NCBI RefSeq assembly: GCF_050624435.1
Contig: NC_134537.1
Coordinates: 11,962,584 to 12,026,583 of the forward strand
DNA length: 64,000 nucleotides
Origin: Tenrec ecaudatus
Lineage: Eukaryota; Chordata; Mammalia; Afrosoricida; Tenrecidae
Direction of reading: 5' to 3'
Made by a program: the position numbers and the translations under genes. Each line of letters starts with the position of its first letter. The stretch's first letter is position 1. Shown one piece after another: positions 12,613 to 24,574 of the stretch. The notes beneath the pieces are model-generated. The model did no database searches and had not been told where the DNA came from. It worked only from the letters and a program-made list of their open reading frames with translations.

Positions 12613-12801
12613 AGAGACAGTCACTCCCTTCCATCCAGTGGAAGCCGACTCATAGTGACACCCCTCGCCCCCAAGCCCCCTGGGGGGCTCTGACTGTTTG
12701 CAGGAGTAGAAAGGCTGGTCTTTCTCCAGCAGAGCTCGTGGTGGTTTCGAACAGGCGGGCCACAGGCCAACGCCTAACCACTACACCACCAGGACTCCTT
12801 A
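12613..12801 (-). repeat. AfroSINE
   Basis: Minus-strand copy from CCAGTGGAAGCCGACTCATA through TCGTGGTGGTTTCGAACA to GCCTAACCACTACACCACC. It is relatively well preserved and retains the head. Confidence 0.8.
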
Positions 12802-13385
12802 GTAGACTCAGTGCCCCTTCCAGCCCCTGCAACTGCTCATCAACGGTGCATTTCTGGCCAGGGAAATGCCACACTTTGGTCCAAAGTTTCCATCCATTTC
12901 TTCCTGGATACACGTAGTGGTGTGGCCCCTTAAAGCCCTTTCCTGCTCCTCCCCCTCCCCAACAAGGACACGCTGAGAAGAATGCAGCCAGGGTTAAATT
13001 GAGAAAATATTTGAAACCTATTAAGCATCGCTACAAGTTTATTGTAATTCGTAAGTTAATTATATCCGTTTTGACTTCCAGCCAGTCCCTTTGCAGGGCT
13101 TCCATATAGACTTGGCCAGTTTTCCCAGCTTTAGGCTGGCGGCATGCCTATCTGCCTGTCTCGTTCCTTCCCTTCCTCCCTCCTAGTCCAGCAAGCCAGC
13201 TTTGAGACTCACTCCTACTGGCTGGAGTAAATGTGGTAGGCATTGAGGTGGGCATCAGTGAAGGGGGTGCATTTGCGTGTAGGTAGGGACATGGTGACCG
13301 ATGACGGGAAACGTGTAGACACGAACGCTGACCACAAATAAGCGCATGTATTTATCAAACTCTCACTTTACAGTTTACAATGGAA

Positions 13386-13533
13386 CGCTGGTGGATTAGG
13401 CACGAAGCTGCAGTTCAAAACCAATAGCCGCTCCGCAGGAGAAAGGTAGGGGTGTCATCGCTCATCAAGGTTTCCAGTCTCAGAAATAAAAGTTGTCCTG
13501 AGCTGGCATCAACTCAATGGTGACGGGTTTGGC
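13386..13533 (+). repeat. AfroSINE, diverged
   Basis: + copy: CTGGTGGATTAGGCACGAAG head, TTCAAAACCAATAGCCGCTC box region, and a 3' end at ATCAACTCAATGGTGACGGG. Confidence 0.65.
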
Positions 13534-13777
13534 CGTTAGAGTTCTATGAGCGCCTTATACAGGAGGTGTTACCGTGCCGTTGTGTGGATGATGAAACACA
13601 CGGAGAAAATGGAAAGAGAGTCCACGTGGCTCCAGGGTAGAGGTGCAAGGCAGGAAGTGAGCCCTCGCCTTTGATTGTAACTTGTGTGTAGGTGGTTGGG
13701 TGCCACCCAATCCATTGCAAATCCCAGCCACCCGGAGGACACACTAGAACTGTCCTGATGAGGTTTGAGGCTGTCGT

Positions 13778-13885
13778 ATTTTGGGAAGCAGACTGCTCCA
13801 TCTTTCTGCCAAGGAGTAGTTGGTGGGTTCAAATGGCGGACCTTTCTGTTAGCAACTGAGCCCTTAACTACTGCACCTCTAGCGT
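13778..13885 (-). repeat. AfroSINE, 5' half
   Basis: Minus-strand: GTTGGTGGGTTCAAATGGCG, then GAGCCCTTAACTACTGCACC. Only the head and box region remain. Confidence 0.65.
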
Positions 13886-14504
13886 GTCTTTCCAGTACAC
13901 CAGGTCGGCAAACTGAGGCTCACTTGACATACGCATGCGGTTTTTTCAGTACATACATGAGAATCTGAAGTAAAATGGAAACATTTTCAAGGATACTATT
14001 CAGATAATAGTGATTTCATTTGCTTGTAAAAATAGATGTATGGCTCTAGTGAATATTTTTTAACTCATTGTGCAGGATTAGATTGGCTCTTCTGTCTTGA
14101 AAGTTTGCTGATCCCTGCTCTATGCTATATGAGTTCTCAATAAAGTTGTACCTTTGTATAGCTTTAAGGAGCAAACAAGCTTATAAATATTGTCTCATGT
14201 GCTTCTAAAAACATGGTGATGGGCAAAACACTGCAGGCATGCAACAGAACAGCAAAGGGAGCAGAGCAAGGAAATCCCGATGGAATACTGAAAATAGACT
14301 TTGGGGTCAGGGCATGGCATCCCAGCAGACTCAACTGGAAAATACTCGTAAGGTCAACAAACAGACCTTGGACTAGTTACAGGCTTTGCTTTTCTTTCTG
14401 TCATTGGTGTTTTTGTTGTTCTGTTTTCTTTTGCTGCTTTGTTTTGCTCTGTCTTGTTTTTTGTGTGCATATTGTTATCTTTGCAGGTCTATCTAGATAA
14501 AATA
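13886..14504. other. No gene recognised
   Basis: AT-rich sequence with a T-rich tract near 14400-14470. No repeat or coding family assigned. Confidence 0.4.
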
Positions 14505-15860
14505 GCTGGGATAAACAAGCTGGAGGAGAAAACAATGGGACTGACGGTTCCGGGGGACAAGGGAGAGAGGGAGGCAGGGAAAAGGAATGGGTGTTAACCA
14601 ACCCATGGACAAGGGAACAACAAGTGATCCAAAGTCAGTGGTCAGGAGGGTGTAGGAGGCCTGGTAGGGCTTCATCAAGGGCAGTGTAACCAAGAAGAAT
14701 TACTGAAACCCAAATGAAATCAGAGCATGATAGTGGAGCAAGAGGATGTAAAAGGAAATAGAGGAAAGAACTAGGAGGCAAAGGACATTTATTGAGGTCT
14801 AAATACAGACATGTACACATGTAAATATATTTATATATGACTATGGGGAAAGATTTATGTGCATATATTTATAGGTTTAGTATTAAGTTAGCAGATGGAC
14901 ATTGGGCCTCTACTCAAGTACTCCCTCAGCACAAGAACACTTTGTTCGATTAACCTGGCATTCCATGATGCTCACCTTCCCAACACAATCGCTGAAGGCA
15001 AATGGGTGCATAAGCAAATGTAGTGAAGAAAGCTGAAGGTACCCAGCTATCAAAAGATATATCATCAAGGAGCTTAAAGGGTTGAAGGTAAACAAGTGGT
15101 CATCTAGCTCATAAGCAACAAAGCCCACATGGAAGAAGCACACCAGCCTGTGTGATCATGAGGTGTTCATGGGATCAGGTACCAGGCATCAAAGAACAAA
15201 AAATCATATCATTGTGAATGAGGGGGAGTGTGGAGTGGAGACCCAAAGCATCTGTAGGCAACTGGACATCCCCTTACAGAAGAGCGGAGGGGAGAAGAGG
15301 AGCCAATCAGGGTGCACTATAGCAACAATGAAACATACAACTTCCCTCTAGTTCTTTAATGCTTCCTCCTCCCTCCCCCACTATCATTATCCCAGTTCTC
15401 CCTTACAAATCCGGCTAGACCAGAGGATGTACACTGGTACACTGGTAACACAGTGTACTGGAAGCACAGGGAATCCAGGACAGATAGACCCCTCAGGACC
15501 AATAATAAGAATAGCAAGGGGAAGGGAAAGATGGGGGAGAAAGGGGTAATCGATCACAAGGTTCTACATATAACCCCCTCCCTGGGGGACAGACAACAGA
15601 AAAGTGGGTGAAGGGAGACAACGGTCAGTGTAAGACATGACAAAATAATAATTTATAAATTGTCAAGGGTTCGTGAGGGAGGAGGGTGGGGAGGGAGGGG
15701 AAAATGAGCTGATACCAAGGGCTCAAGTAGAAAGAAATGTTTTGAGAAAGATGTTGGCAACAAATGTACAAATATGTTTGACACAATGGATGTATGTGTG
15801 GATTGTGATTAGCCCCCAATAAAATGTGTACGAGCTACCAATAAAATGATTTAAAAAAGA
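14505..15860 (+). mobile_element. L1-type LINE 3' end, longest + copy (about 1.35 kb)
   Basis: Collinear with the inverted copy at 4098-5455 over its whole length. It contains GTTGAAGGTAAACAAGTGG, GATCATGAGGTGTTCATGG, the G-rich tract around 15670-15705 and the AATAAA-plus-tail end. A short local duplication (ACTGGTACACTGGTA) sits at 15433. Only 3' untranslated sequence is seen. Confidence 0.85.
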
Positions 15861-15879
15861 AAAAAACAAAAACAACAAT

Positions 15880-16452
15880 ATGGTGATGAAAAGTCACAAG
15901 GAAGGGGTGAGTCAACCAGGGTGCAGTAAAACACCAATGAAACACACAATATTCCTCTGGTTCCTTGAGACTTCCTCACCCTACACTATCATGTCTGCGT
16001 GTTAGACCGGAGCATGTGCACAGGTACAGATAAGAGATAAGAGCTCACAACACACAGATTCCAGGAACAGGAATGGGAGTAGTGATACCAGAAGGGTAGG
16101 GGGAAGATGGGGAGTGGATGGGAGGAAGGGGGCACCAATCACAATGATCAACAAATAACCACCACCACACCCCCCTCCAGGGGGACGAGCAACAGAAACC
16201 ATGGGGGAAAGGAGACAGTGGTAGGTGTGAGATATAAGAATAATAATATTTTATAATTCATCAGGGGGTCACGAGGGCGGCGGGGTAGATATGGAGGGCA
16301 AAAAGAGGAGCTGATCCCAAGGGGTCAATAGAAAGTAAATGTCTAGGAAAGAATGAAGGCTACGTATGTACAAATGTGCTTGATATAATTGATGTATAAA
16401 TTATGAGTTGTAAGAACCCCCAATAAAAATGACTTTTTAATAAAACAAACAA
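15880..16452 (+). mobile_element. L1-type LINE 3' end, diverged subfamily
   Basis: Second + copy directly behind the previous one. It shares the framework but has subfamily features (GAGTCAACCAGGGTGCAGTA, CACCACCACACCCCCC) also found in the copy at 41690-42467. It ends CCCCCAATAAAAATGAC plus an A/T-rich tail. Confidence 0.8.
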
Positions 16453-17555
16453 AAGCATGGTGATGTTGCTCAAGCCTTCGTCTCCCTGACCTTTGTGAAT
16501 TTGTTGGTTTCCCTGGGACACATCACCTGACCTTTGAGGACTGGTTCAGAATCTGTCCCCTGCTCCAGGTGAACCCAACCCGTTTCTTCCCCAAGATTTT
16601 GAGATCTAGATATAAAGAGATCAGCACTTTAACCAGGTGGCTGAGGATCACCATTTTTGTCCTGTCAACCAGGATCAGAGAAAGCCAGTGTGCAGTGAGG
16701 AAGGAGAGCAGAGGCCGTGGGACAATATCAGAAACAAGAGACATGGAGAGACAGAACACCATGCATTTCCCACAGGTCTCCATCTTTGACTCAGCAATGC
16801 CTTTACCCCTGGGGACTTTACGACACACCTCTGTTCTCTGCCAATATGCAATCTTTTGGGATGATCCTCGTTGCAGTTAGGGTTTTATTATTTTCACCTG
16901 AAAGAATCTACAACAATAAATACCAGAAGCTGGAAGCAAGGTGAACTAAAGGCTAACCAGAAATGAACTGTGGTGGGTTTAGAGTACGGGTGATTCTCAC
17001 CCTTATGTTGTAAGTATTTACATGCACTGTGGAGGAGAAAGAAGACTACACAGAAATGGTCTTTTCGGAAGTTTCTGAGTGCAGCCAATGCTCTCGGCAC
17101 CTTTACTGCCTTCTCGCAGGCCACTTCTGACCAACTAAAGCCACAGGCGTCAGTGGTCTTGTACACGAGCCACACCCTGCCTCAAGGCTCTGTCTTGCTT
17201 CTCTTGGCTTTCCTGTCCTGGTGCTTCCTCCAAGGCCTTGGGAGCTCTCTTAGCCCACGTCAGTCAACATTCAGAGATTTGGAGGTGGGAGAGCGGCTAA
17301 GGCCTGCTTGAGATGGGAAGGTCTGCTTACTTACATAAATGCCATGTTCGTGCTGGCTGTTGGATGGTCATCTCCGTTTCTCCCCACATGGGCTCCTTCA
17401 TATGGCTCTCTGGCACAGCATGGCAGCTGGCTTTCTTCAGAAGAGGCCATCAAATGATTGTAAGATATACCGCACTATTGAAACACTGGTGATTTTTATC
17501 GTTGAGGGAGTTCAGAGAAGGACTGCACGGTCACGAAAGAAAGTGGCATGCTCTG
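16453..17555. other. No gene recognised
   Basis: Unique sequence. Overlapping open frames of about 100 codons on both strands (16523-16880) have no recognisable domain. It could contain an untranslated exon that I cannot detect. Confidence 0.4.
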
Positions 17556-18078
17556 TGTGTTAGTCTGGGTGGACTAGCAAAACAAATTCATAGATATTCA
17601 TATGTGTATAAGAAAGAGCTTTATATACAAGAGCAGTTGAATATGAGAAAACATCCCAGTCCAGTCCAGATCAAGTCCATAAATCCAATATTAGCCCATA
17701 TGCCTGATACCAATTTATAAAGTCCTCTTCATTCTCATGAAACATTCAGTGAAGCCGAATGCAGTAAGATCACAGGCCAGTTTGAAGTCTTGTGGATCCT
17801 TTGGTGGTGGAAGCATCTCAATGCTGGCAGTGGTCTCCACGTGACTTCTCCAGCTCCAGAGATGTGGCTCCATCAGCTTCTCTCCATGTGTCGTCTCCAC
17901 AGAGATGTCTCACAGGAAGTGAGCAGAGAGAGAGAGAGTGTCTCCCGCCTCCCAGGAGGAATACAGGAATTCTCAGAATCCTCGGGAGAAGGCCATTGGG
18001 TATGACCTGATTAAAAGGCTAGACTCCACCCATTCACTCTGGATCCTCACATTGACACCAGCTTATGTAACTACCACA
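17556..18078 (+). mobile_element. Solo-LTR-like element, family A
   Basis: Starts TGTGTTAGTCTGGGTGGACT and ends GTAACTACCACA, with a promoter-like AAGAGCTTTATATACAAG near the start. It is collinear with the other family A copies. Flanks CTCTG and CTGTT match only partly. No internal coding region. Confidence 0.65.
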
Positions 18079-18674
18079 CTGTTTTAATAATGGAAGCAAA
18101 GCAATGAGCAAAATATGAACCCAGTGAAACTGACCATCGAGTATTTTCCATAGGAATCACAAGTATGCAAAAAAAACAAAACAAACCAACAACCATGGAA
18201 TATTGGGCAGGCCTTAGGGCTGTGCAGAAAAACAAGGCAGGGTAAGGACATATGAGACAGCAGAAGTGCTGATTGTCCATGGGCGGTTAGCATTTGAGAG
18301 AATCTGTTTTCCTCTGTCATTCCTTGGGGAGAGCAAGGAGTGGTAGCCAGGAAGCAGAAAGAAGAATAAAGCTCCCTCGATCCGAGTTGTTTCCTAAAGG
18401 AGGAGCTCCTGTATTTGGGTCCCCAGCTGCCAGCTTGCAGTCCCTTCCTTTGGCAGAAGGACGACATTCCTTAGGCCACCAACTATCTACCTTAGGGGAG
18501 TGAACCACAGGAAAGGAGTTGTGTGGTGCCTGCTCAGAGATGTGCTCGCAGAATCAGCCACAGTGAGTCCTCCTTGGTTTGCTCACTCAACCCTTTCCAG
18601 AAAATGCTCTGTTCCTCTTTGACTGTTCATACCTTCTGCTGTGGTCTGAATCTCCCCCAACAACATTTATGTTG
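18079..18674. other. No gene recognised
   Basis: Unique sequence. The 127-codon minus-strand open frame at 18084-18467 has no recognisable motif. Confidence 0.4.
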
Positions 18675-18758
18675 AAGAGGACTGGATGCATTTGGCTGCA
18701 GTGTGGCTGAAGAATATTGAGCAAAGCATTCTTAGAGGAAATAAAACCAGAATGCTCC
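18675..18758 (+). mobile_element. RTE LINE 3' region, upstream part of an interrupted copy
   Basis: Words such as GCTGAAGAATATTGAG and CCAGAATGCTCC match the RTE ORF2 3' region also present at 57625-57930. The copy is broken at 18758 by an LTR-like element and continues at 19274. Confidence 0.6.
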
Positions 18759-19273
18759 TATGTTAGTGTGGGTACATTAGAGAAACAAATCCACAGAAAC
18801 TCCTGTATAAGAGAGAGTTTTATATAAAGGGTAAGTGAACATCAAGAAAACATCCCAACCCAGTGTTGCCCAAGCCCACAAGTCCAACATTAGCCCATAT
18901 GTCTGACACCAGTCCACAAAGTCCTCCTCCATCTCACGACACACACACAATGATGCTGACTGCAGGAGGAAAGCCTCAGTGAGTGTGTAAACATTTCAGT
19001 GCTGGCAGGGGTCTCCACACTGGCAGGGCTCTCCAGCACCCAGGGCTGCATTGGGGTAGGTCAGTGCGGCTTCTCCTGGGGGATGTCTTTCAGGAAGTGA
19101 GCCTTGCCTGCTGAAGTAGGTAATTGGCTAAAGCAGCTGCACCTTGGTCCAATCACCAGAAAGAAAGAGACCCAAGAACTAGAAAGGCGAGGCCCACTGA
19201 GCCATTTATCCCTCTGCCCTAACCCCACACGTGTTTATTGACCAGGTTGGCACAATAAATTCTAACTATCTCA
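18759..19273 (+). mobile_element. Solo-LTR-like element, family B, with target duplication
   Basis: 515-bp element from TATGTTAGTGTGGGTAC to AACTATCTCA. It is flanked by a perfect 5-bp duplication GCTCC (18754-18758 and 19274-19278) and splits an RTE copy whose two halves join cleanly if it is removed. A 5-bp duplication fits ERVL/MaLR-type LTR elements. Confidence 0.75.
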
Positions 19274-19545
19274 GCTCCTTAGAAGCAAGCGTGGTGAAAC
19301 TTTGACTTGCATGCTTTGACCATATCATGGGGAAAGACGATAGCAGGTTCAGTGAAGCAAAGGGTCAGCACAAATGAAGGAAGCTCTCCATGAGAGGGAG
19401 TGACACAATGGCTACAACCATGAACCCAAACATCCCAGTGAACATATGTGTGCAACAGGACCAGGCATTGTCTCCTTCTATTTTTGTATGAGGTCATCCT
19501 GAGCTGGAGCTGTCTGGATGGCAATGAAGAACAACAGTTGCTGTG
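19274..19545 (+). mobile_element. RTE LINE 3' end, downstream part
   Basis: Continues with GCTCCTTAGAAGCAAGCGTG and runs to GACCAGGCATTGTCTCCTTC and TCTGGATGGCAATGAAGAAC, the usual RTE 3' terminus. The ORF2 frame is destroyed. Confidence 0.65.
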
Positions 19546-20780
19546 GACGCCTCATTGTCAATGAGCTCCATGACCAGAGACACACATTAGGGAAACAGAA
19601 GACTTGGTGGTTACACAGAAGCTCATCACGGTGCTGCGCCTATTACGGGATTTGGTATAAGTTCAAGTGCAAACTCATTAGTGTGATGTTCAAGGCCATT
19701 CAGAGCATCTTCCTATAGTTTTCTTCTTCACCTATCCCTTGCCATCCTCCATCCTCATGGATCCACATGGGACCCTCGACCAGGCTCTGCATTTTCAGAC
19801 CTGTGTGTGCTTACTGAAACATCTCCTGGGAAGCCTTTTCCCATCATCTCTGCATGTTGAGTCCCCACTCATCCTCTCAGTCTCAGTTCAAATCCCACCT
19901 CTCCTTGGAAGCAATGAGTTGCTCCCTGCTTTGTCCTGTGAAAGCTTCTGTCTGTATCTTGTGTGTAGCTCCTGGATGGTCTCCTCCTTGGTGCATAGTT
20001 CTTAACACATCTTTCTTTCCCATACAGTAACAGCATGCTCCTCCAGGTCTCAGGCCTTGCTTCTGTATTCTCAGGGCATGGCGTGTGATTCTGCAATAAT
20101 AGAAGCGCAACATCATCTTTGTTAAGAAGGGATGGGAGGTGTCAGCCAAAGCTGGTGGGTCTTCAATGGCCATTGATATTGAAGCTGGTCTCAGATTGGC
20201 AAGGTCTCATTGCCTGCTGCCAACATGCTGTGTGGTTCAGGCGTTACAGACATAGAGGGGCATCCTGGACGTTGCTACTTCACTGTGGACACTGCTGCTT
20301 CATCGTCTTCCAGCCTTGACGTCCTCTTGCTGCGAGAACTCAGCACAGGTGACCGACTCTAGCTGTCTTGTACTCTGCATGAGCCCGTGTTCTGCCCTAG
20401 AAGGAGGAGTCCAGCGGAAGTCCTGAGTGGGGCTTCCATACTGCTGGGTGCCAACTGACCAGAGCATCTCTTGGGCCTGGGTTTGAGCATGACTCTTCAG
20501 CTCTGAGTCCTTACACTTAGGATTGTTTGCACTTACCCTGAAGGTAGAACCAGAATGAGTTTGCACCTTCAGAGAGGAAATCTGAATATGACTTAATAGC
20601 TTTAGACAATAATGTTTCCAATGAGTTTCTATTAAAAAAAAAGCCAGGGCTTTTTAAGATAATGGATCCAGAGGGCCTTCTTTACCTTCTCAAATGCACG
20701 TGTGGTAAAGAGTGCTTATAACACTAAGTATTTTTCCCATTTGTTGTCCTTCTTTTATTCCAAGAGCCTCCATGGAATCA
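19546..20780. other. No gene recognised
   Basis: Unique sequence; open frames of up to 96 codons on both strands show no recognisable family. Confidence 0.4.
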
Positions 20781-21274
20781 CGTGTCAGTCCAGGTTGACT
20801 AGAGTAACAAATCCAGAGAAATTCAAATATAGGTGTGTAAGAGAGCACTTTATATCAAAGATCAATTGTACATTAAGAAACCATCCCAGCCCAGTCTAGA
20901 TCAAGTCCATAAGTCCGGTATTAGCCCATATGTCTGATACCAGTCTATAAGTTGCTCTTCAGACTCATGCAACACATGCAATGACATCGAATGCAGGAAG
21001 ATCACAAGCCAGTGGGTGGAAAGTCTTGTGGATCTAGTGGCGGTGGAAGCATCTCAGCGCCGACTGGGGTCTCTGCGTGGCTTCTCCAGCTTCAGTGCTC
21101 TTGCATAGAGCTCCAAAAGTCTTGTCAGCCGGAAGACAAAGCAGAGAGTCTGTGGGTATCTGGCCTCCAGTGAGCTATTTATCTCTGTGGCGCCTTCAAA
21201 TGAGGTCACCAAACTGACTGACAGACTAGATTCTACCCCTTCACAAGTCGACACCAGATTATGTAACTCCCACA
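20781..21274 (+). mobile_element. Solo-LTR-like element, family A
   Basis: Starts CGTGTCAGTCCAGGTTGACT (first base mutated from TG) and ends GTAACTCCCACACA. It is collinear with the other family A copies, and I find no convincing target duplication (AATCA versus CATAA). Confidence 0.6.
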
Positions 21275-22867
21275 CATAAGAAGGTTAGAATTCCTGGTCA
21301 CTCCTTAAGTAGAGGCAGGCCAGGCAGAGGGGAGCAGGCCAGAGATGAGTCCTGTGTCTGGGCTTGACTGTCCTCTCCTTGGGGTTGTTTCACCTCCATG
21401 ATGGGCCCATCGAGGGGGAAAAGCAGACAGCCTTTTCCCTCTTAAAAATGAAAACAAATGGCAGCAGATTCTTATACTTAGTGTTTTCCAAGTGCCTTTT
21501 GGAGAAATTCTCACATTGGCTACTTAGGCACCGGGAAGTTGAAAGAATGATCCCATTTTCTAAGGGAAAACAAAGGCTCAGAGAAATCAAGTGAAGCATA
21601 AGGCAGTTGCTTCTGAGTGGAGAAGCTGAGAGGCCAACCCGATTTCTTGAAGGAGGATTCCGCCCCCCCCCCCCCGCTTTACAGGACCTTGTCTGAGGCC
21701 CCTACGGATCATGGCAAGAGGTCGCGCGCCTCTGAGCCTCAGCCAATGCTCCTTTGCATGCCAGTTTCCTTGGAAATGCTCATGCCCATCTGATAAGCTT
21801 TTCACCTGCGGGCTGTCAACTGGCTCTCTCAACATGGCCAGGACTGGCAATCATTTTTGATGCCCTACTTTGTAGGGATGTTTGCATTTCCTCCAGGGGG
21901 ACCCGGGGTGGGGGCAGGAAGGCACAGGAGAAGTCAGGCTTGGTGGGATTGCTTGAGTAACCTAAGGATTTTCTCTGTGTGCATGATGTCCATTTAGCAG
22001 GCATGTTGTTTTCCTGGTGTGATAGGGTTTCTGGTGTTGACGGTGCAGGAGGACAGGAGGCAGAGCTGAGGGTGGGGTGGGGGGCGTATCCTGTGAGCAA
22101 TTGTGTGGGTCTTGCAGCTCTTGGGGGTAAACCCCCAGACCCCTGGGATAGAGGCCCCGCAGGGCGAGCTGAGCACAAGCCCAGCCTGTCCTTTAGACCA
22201 TCTTTCCTTTATTCCCTCACCCACTTGGAAGAGGCCAAAGAAAAAAAACAACCTGTTTCTTTATTAATGATGCTTTCTGCAGAGTTAGATTAAGCGCTGA
22301 TTAAAGGAGGATGAATCCAAAGGGTAAATGTAAGTACCTCTCAGTCACTTCTCCAGTTACAGGATTTCCTACGAGATTCTTTGCAGTCATTTTGGCTTCT
22401 TTCCCGCTTGCCATCGTCCTCCACACTCTCTCCGCCCAGCTTTGGAGCTGCCCCTCCCTGAAGGGCTCAGATTGCCCAGGGCTGGAGCTCCGGCTCTGCT
22501 GAGCTTCGCTGCTCTGTGGAGAACCTCGGGAAGCCTCGCTGGGACCATTGTCTGCAGTGGCCTTTCTCACGGCAGGTAAGTCCTCCGGGTGAGCGGGGAG
22601 CCTTGCTCTTCAGTTAGTTCAAGGATGTGACTGCCACTTTGGAACTTGGAAGGCTGGCCTTTTTAAACAGGGTGGAGTAGATGTTTTATAACATTTTTTA
22701 AAAAATGAGACTAGATGCACAGTACATGGCTTGGGTGATGGGATCCATCAGGTGGCTCTCCCTTCTTTGAGAGGGCACCACTGGCAACCTGCTAGGTGCT
22801 CCCAACCCTGGAGTGTCGGGAATGTGATTTTTCCAGAAGAAAAACAAAAACAAACCAACCAGAAAAC
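21275..22867. other. Mostly unique; MIR-like core and a C tract
   Basis: AGGCTCAGAGAAATCAAG near 21575 resembles an ancient MIR core. A run of 13 C lies at 21663-21675. Overlapping open frames at 21800-22300 (up to 120 codons) have no recognisable domain. Confidence 0.35.
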
Positions 22868-23073
22868 CCAACCCTGGTGCTGTCAAGTCAGTTCTGACTC
22901 ACAGCGACCCTGCGGCACAGAGCGGAACCACTCTCTGAGGTTTCCGAGACTGTAAATCTTTATGGGAACAAACAGACTCATCCTTTCCCCATGGAGTGGC
23001 TGGTGGGTTCAAACTGCTGACCTTGTGGTTAACAGCCCAAGGACTGTAGGCCACTACATCACCCATGCTCCTA
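22868..23073 (-). repeat. AfroSINE, near full length
   Basis: Minus-strand copy: GTTCTGACTCACAGCGACCC, TGTAAATCTTTATGGGAACA, TGGTGGGTTCAAACTGCTGA and CCACTACATCACCCATGC. All blocks are present in order. Confidence 0.85.
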
Positions 23074-23403
23074 AGAAGGAATTCAACCCCCTCACCCTCC
23101 CCCACCCCCCCACCGGGGTGGTAGCGAGCAGAAAAGACGTCCTCAAATCTCTTCACCATCTGAAATGGTGGTACAGCTGTCAGGTTTTTTTTTTTTCAGA
23201 ATTCCCAGTGGCCAATTTCCTTAATCAGAAATGGATGGAAGATGGGTTCTTTTCTGAAGAGCTAGCAAATTAATCTGGGATTGGCTTCCAGTATGGATCG
23301 ATTATGTTAAAGTCTGTTCATGTTCACTAGCTTCTTCTTTTCTTATGGCATCTCTCATAGAGAGGACAAAGAAGAATATTGTGGGTTTTTTTTATGGTCT
23401 CCA

Positions 23404-23449
23404 GCGAGGTACCACCATGGAGACGTTGCGAGGTACCACCATGGAGACA
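23404..23449. repeat. 24-bp tandem duplication
   Basis: GCGAGGTACCACCATGGAGA occurs at 23404 and again at 23428 with nearly no divergence, a recent local duplication. Confidence 0.9.
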
Positions 23450-23744
23450 TGTAGACCACCACACAAATGAGAGAGAGGACATCCTTGCAGACCTTATTTG
23501 CCATTGAGCCATTTAGCTGGGAAGTCAGGGTGGGGCAATGAGATGACTGCGTGTCCGGTAGATGAGTGGGGTGGGGGTGGTGGTAGAAGTGGGGGCTGAT
23601 GCCCTGAGGCTGTCGCACATTGTTAGGGTGCCACAGACCAGACCTAGCTCCAGCTGGAAGTTGTGGCTTTGTCCTCTCGATTCCTTTCTCCCCACTGCCT
23701 TTGGGAGATCAGAGATTTAGGTATTAAGAAGGGTAGGCAGGATT

Positions 23745-23845
23745 GCATGGAGGTTCAGAGTATGGGCCCTGGAATGGGACTGCTTTGGGTTGAGATCCTG
23801 CGGCAATTGGATGACCCTAGACACATCCCTCCATTGCTCTGAGCC
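23745..23845 (+). repeat. MIR SINE remnant
   Basis: AGTATGGGCCCTGGAATGGG, then GGGTTGAGATCCTG and a GACC...TTGCTCTGAGCC end follow the MIR consensus order, as expected for an ancient mammalian SINE. Confidence 0.55.
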
Positions 23846-23916
23846 CCCAAATAGTCTTTGGTCAATGGGCATCGTATAATAATAACCACTACCTTGCGGA
23901 ATTTTTCTGGAATGAG

Positions 23917-24068
23917 GAACCTTGGTGGTGCCGTGAATTAGGCATTGAGCAGCCTAGGAGCCACCCCATGGGAAAAAGATGGGGTTCTCTGTTCCACAGA
24001 ATGACAGTCTCGGCAACTCTAGATAGGTTCGCGATGAGTCAGAAGCATCTTGATGGCAAGGGGGTTGG
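23917..24068 (+). repeat. AfroSINE, diverged
   Basis: Head ACCTTGGTGGTGCCGTGAAT and end GCGATGAGTCAGAAGCATCT with TGATGGCAAGGGGGTTGG. The middle is shortened. Confidence 0.65.
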
Positions 24069-24520
24069 TCTTTGTGTTGATCGGAGGTGATTGATGTAAA
24101 GCAGCAGGCACTGTGCTAACCCTGTAACTCCAGAGACGGTCACTCCTAGGAAGCTCAGCCATAGCTCTGGAGTTCCACATGGCGCGAGTGGAGCCTTGGT
24201 GACACGCCCCAGGTGTGCAGTGGCAAACCTGTTACGGATTCCCCAGGAGCTCCTCTTCCTGGTTGGGGTAAAGCAAAGGGTTCGCGGTGATCAATTTGGC
24301 TTCTGGAAACAGGTTATTCTCACTTCCTCGATGAAGAGGCGCAAATCTCAGGCAGGACCTGCCTGCACATCTGGGAAAACTTCCTACTCACATTGATGTG
24401 AAATGTTGCCCTGGGAAGCAGTTCTAAATGTTGATGGATCAGAGAATGGTCTGGCATGCATTTCATTAATCACCATTGATTCTGATGCAGGTTTCCAAGG
24501 AGCACAATGCCCCCGCTCTT

Positions 24521-24574
<54 letters not shown>

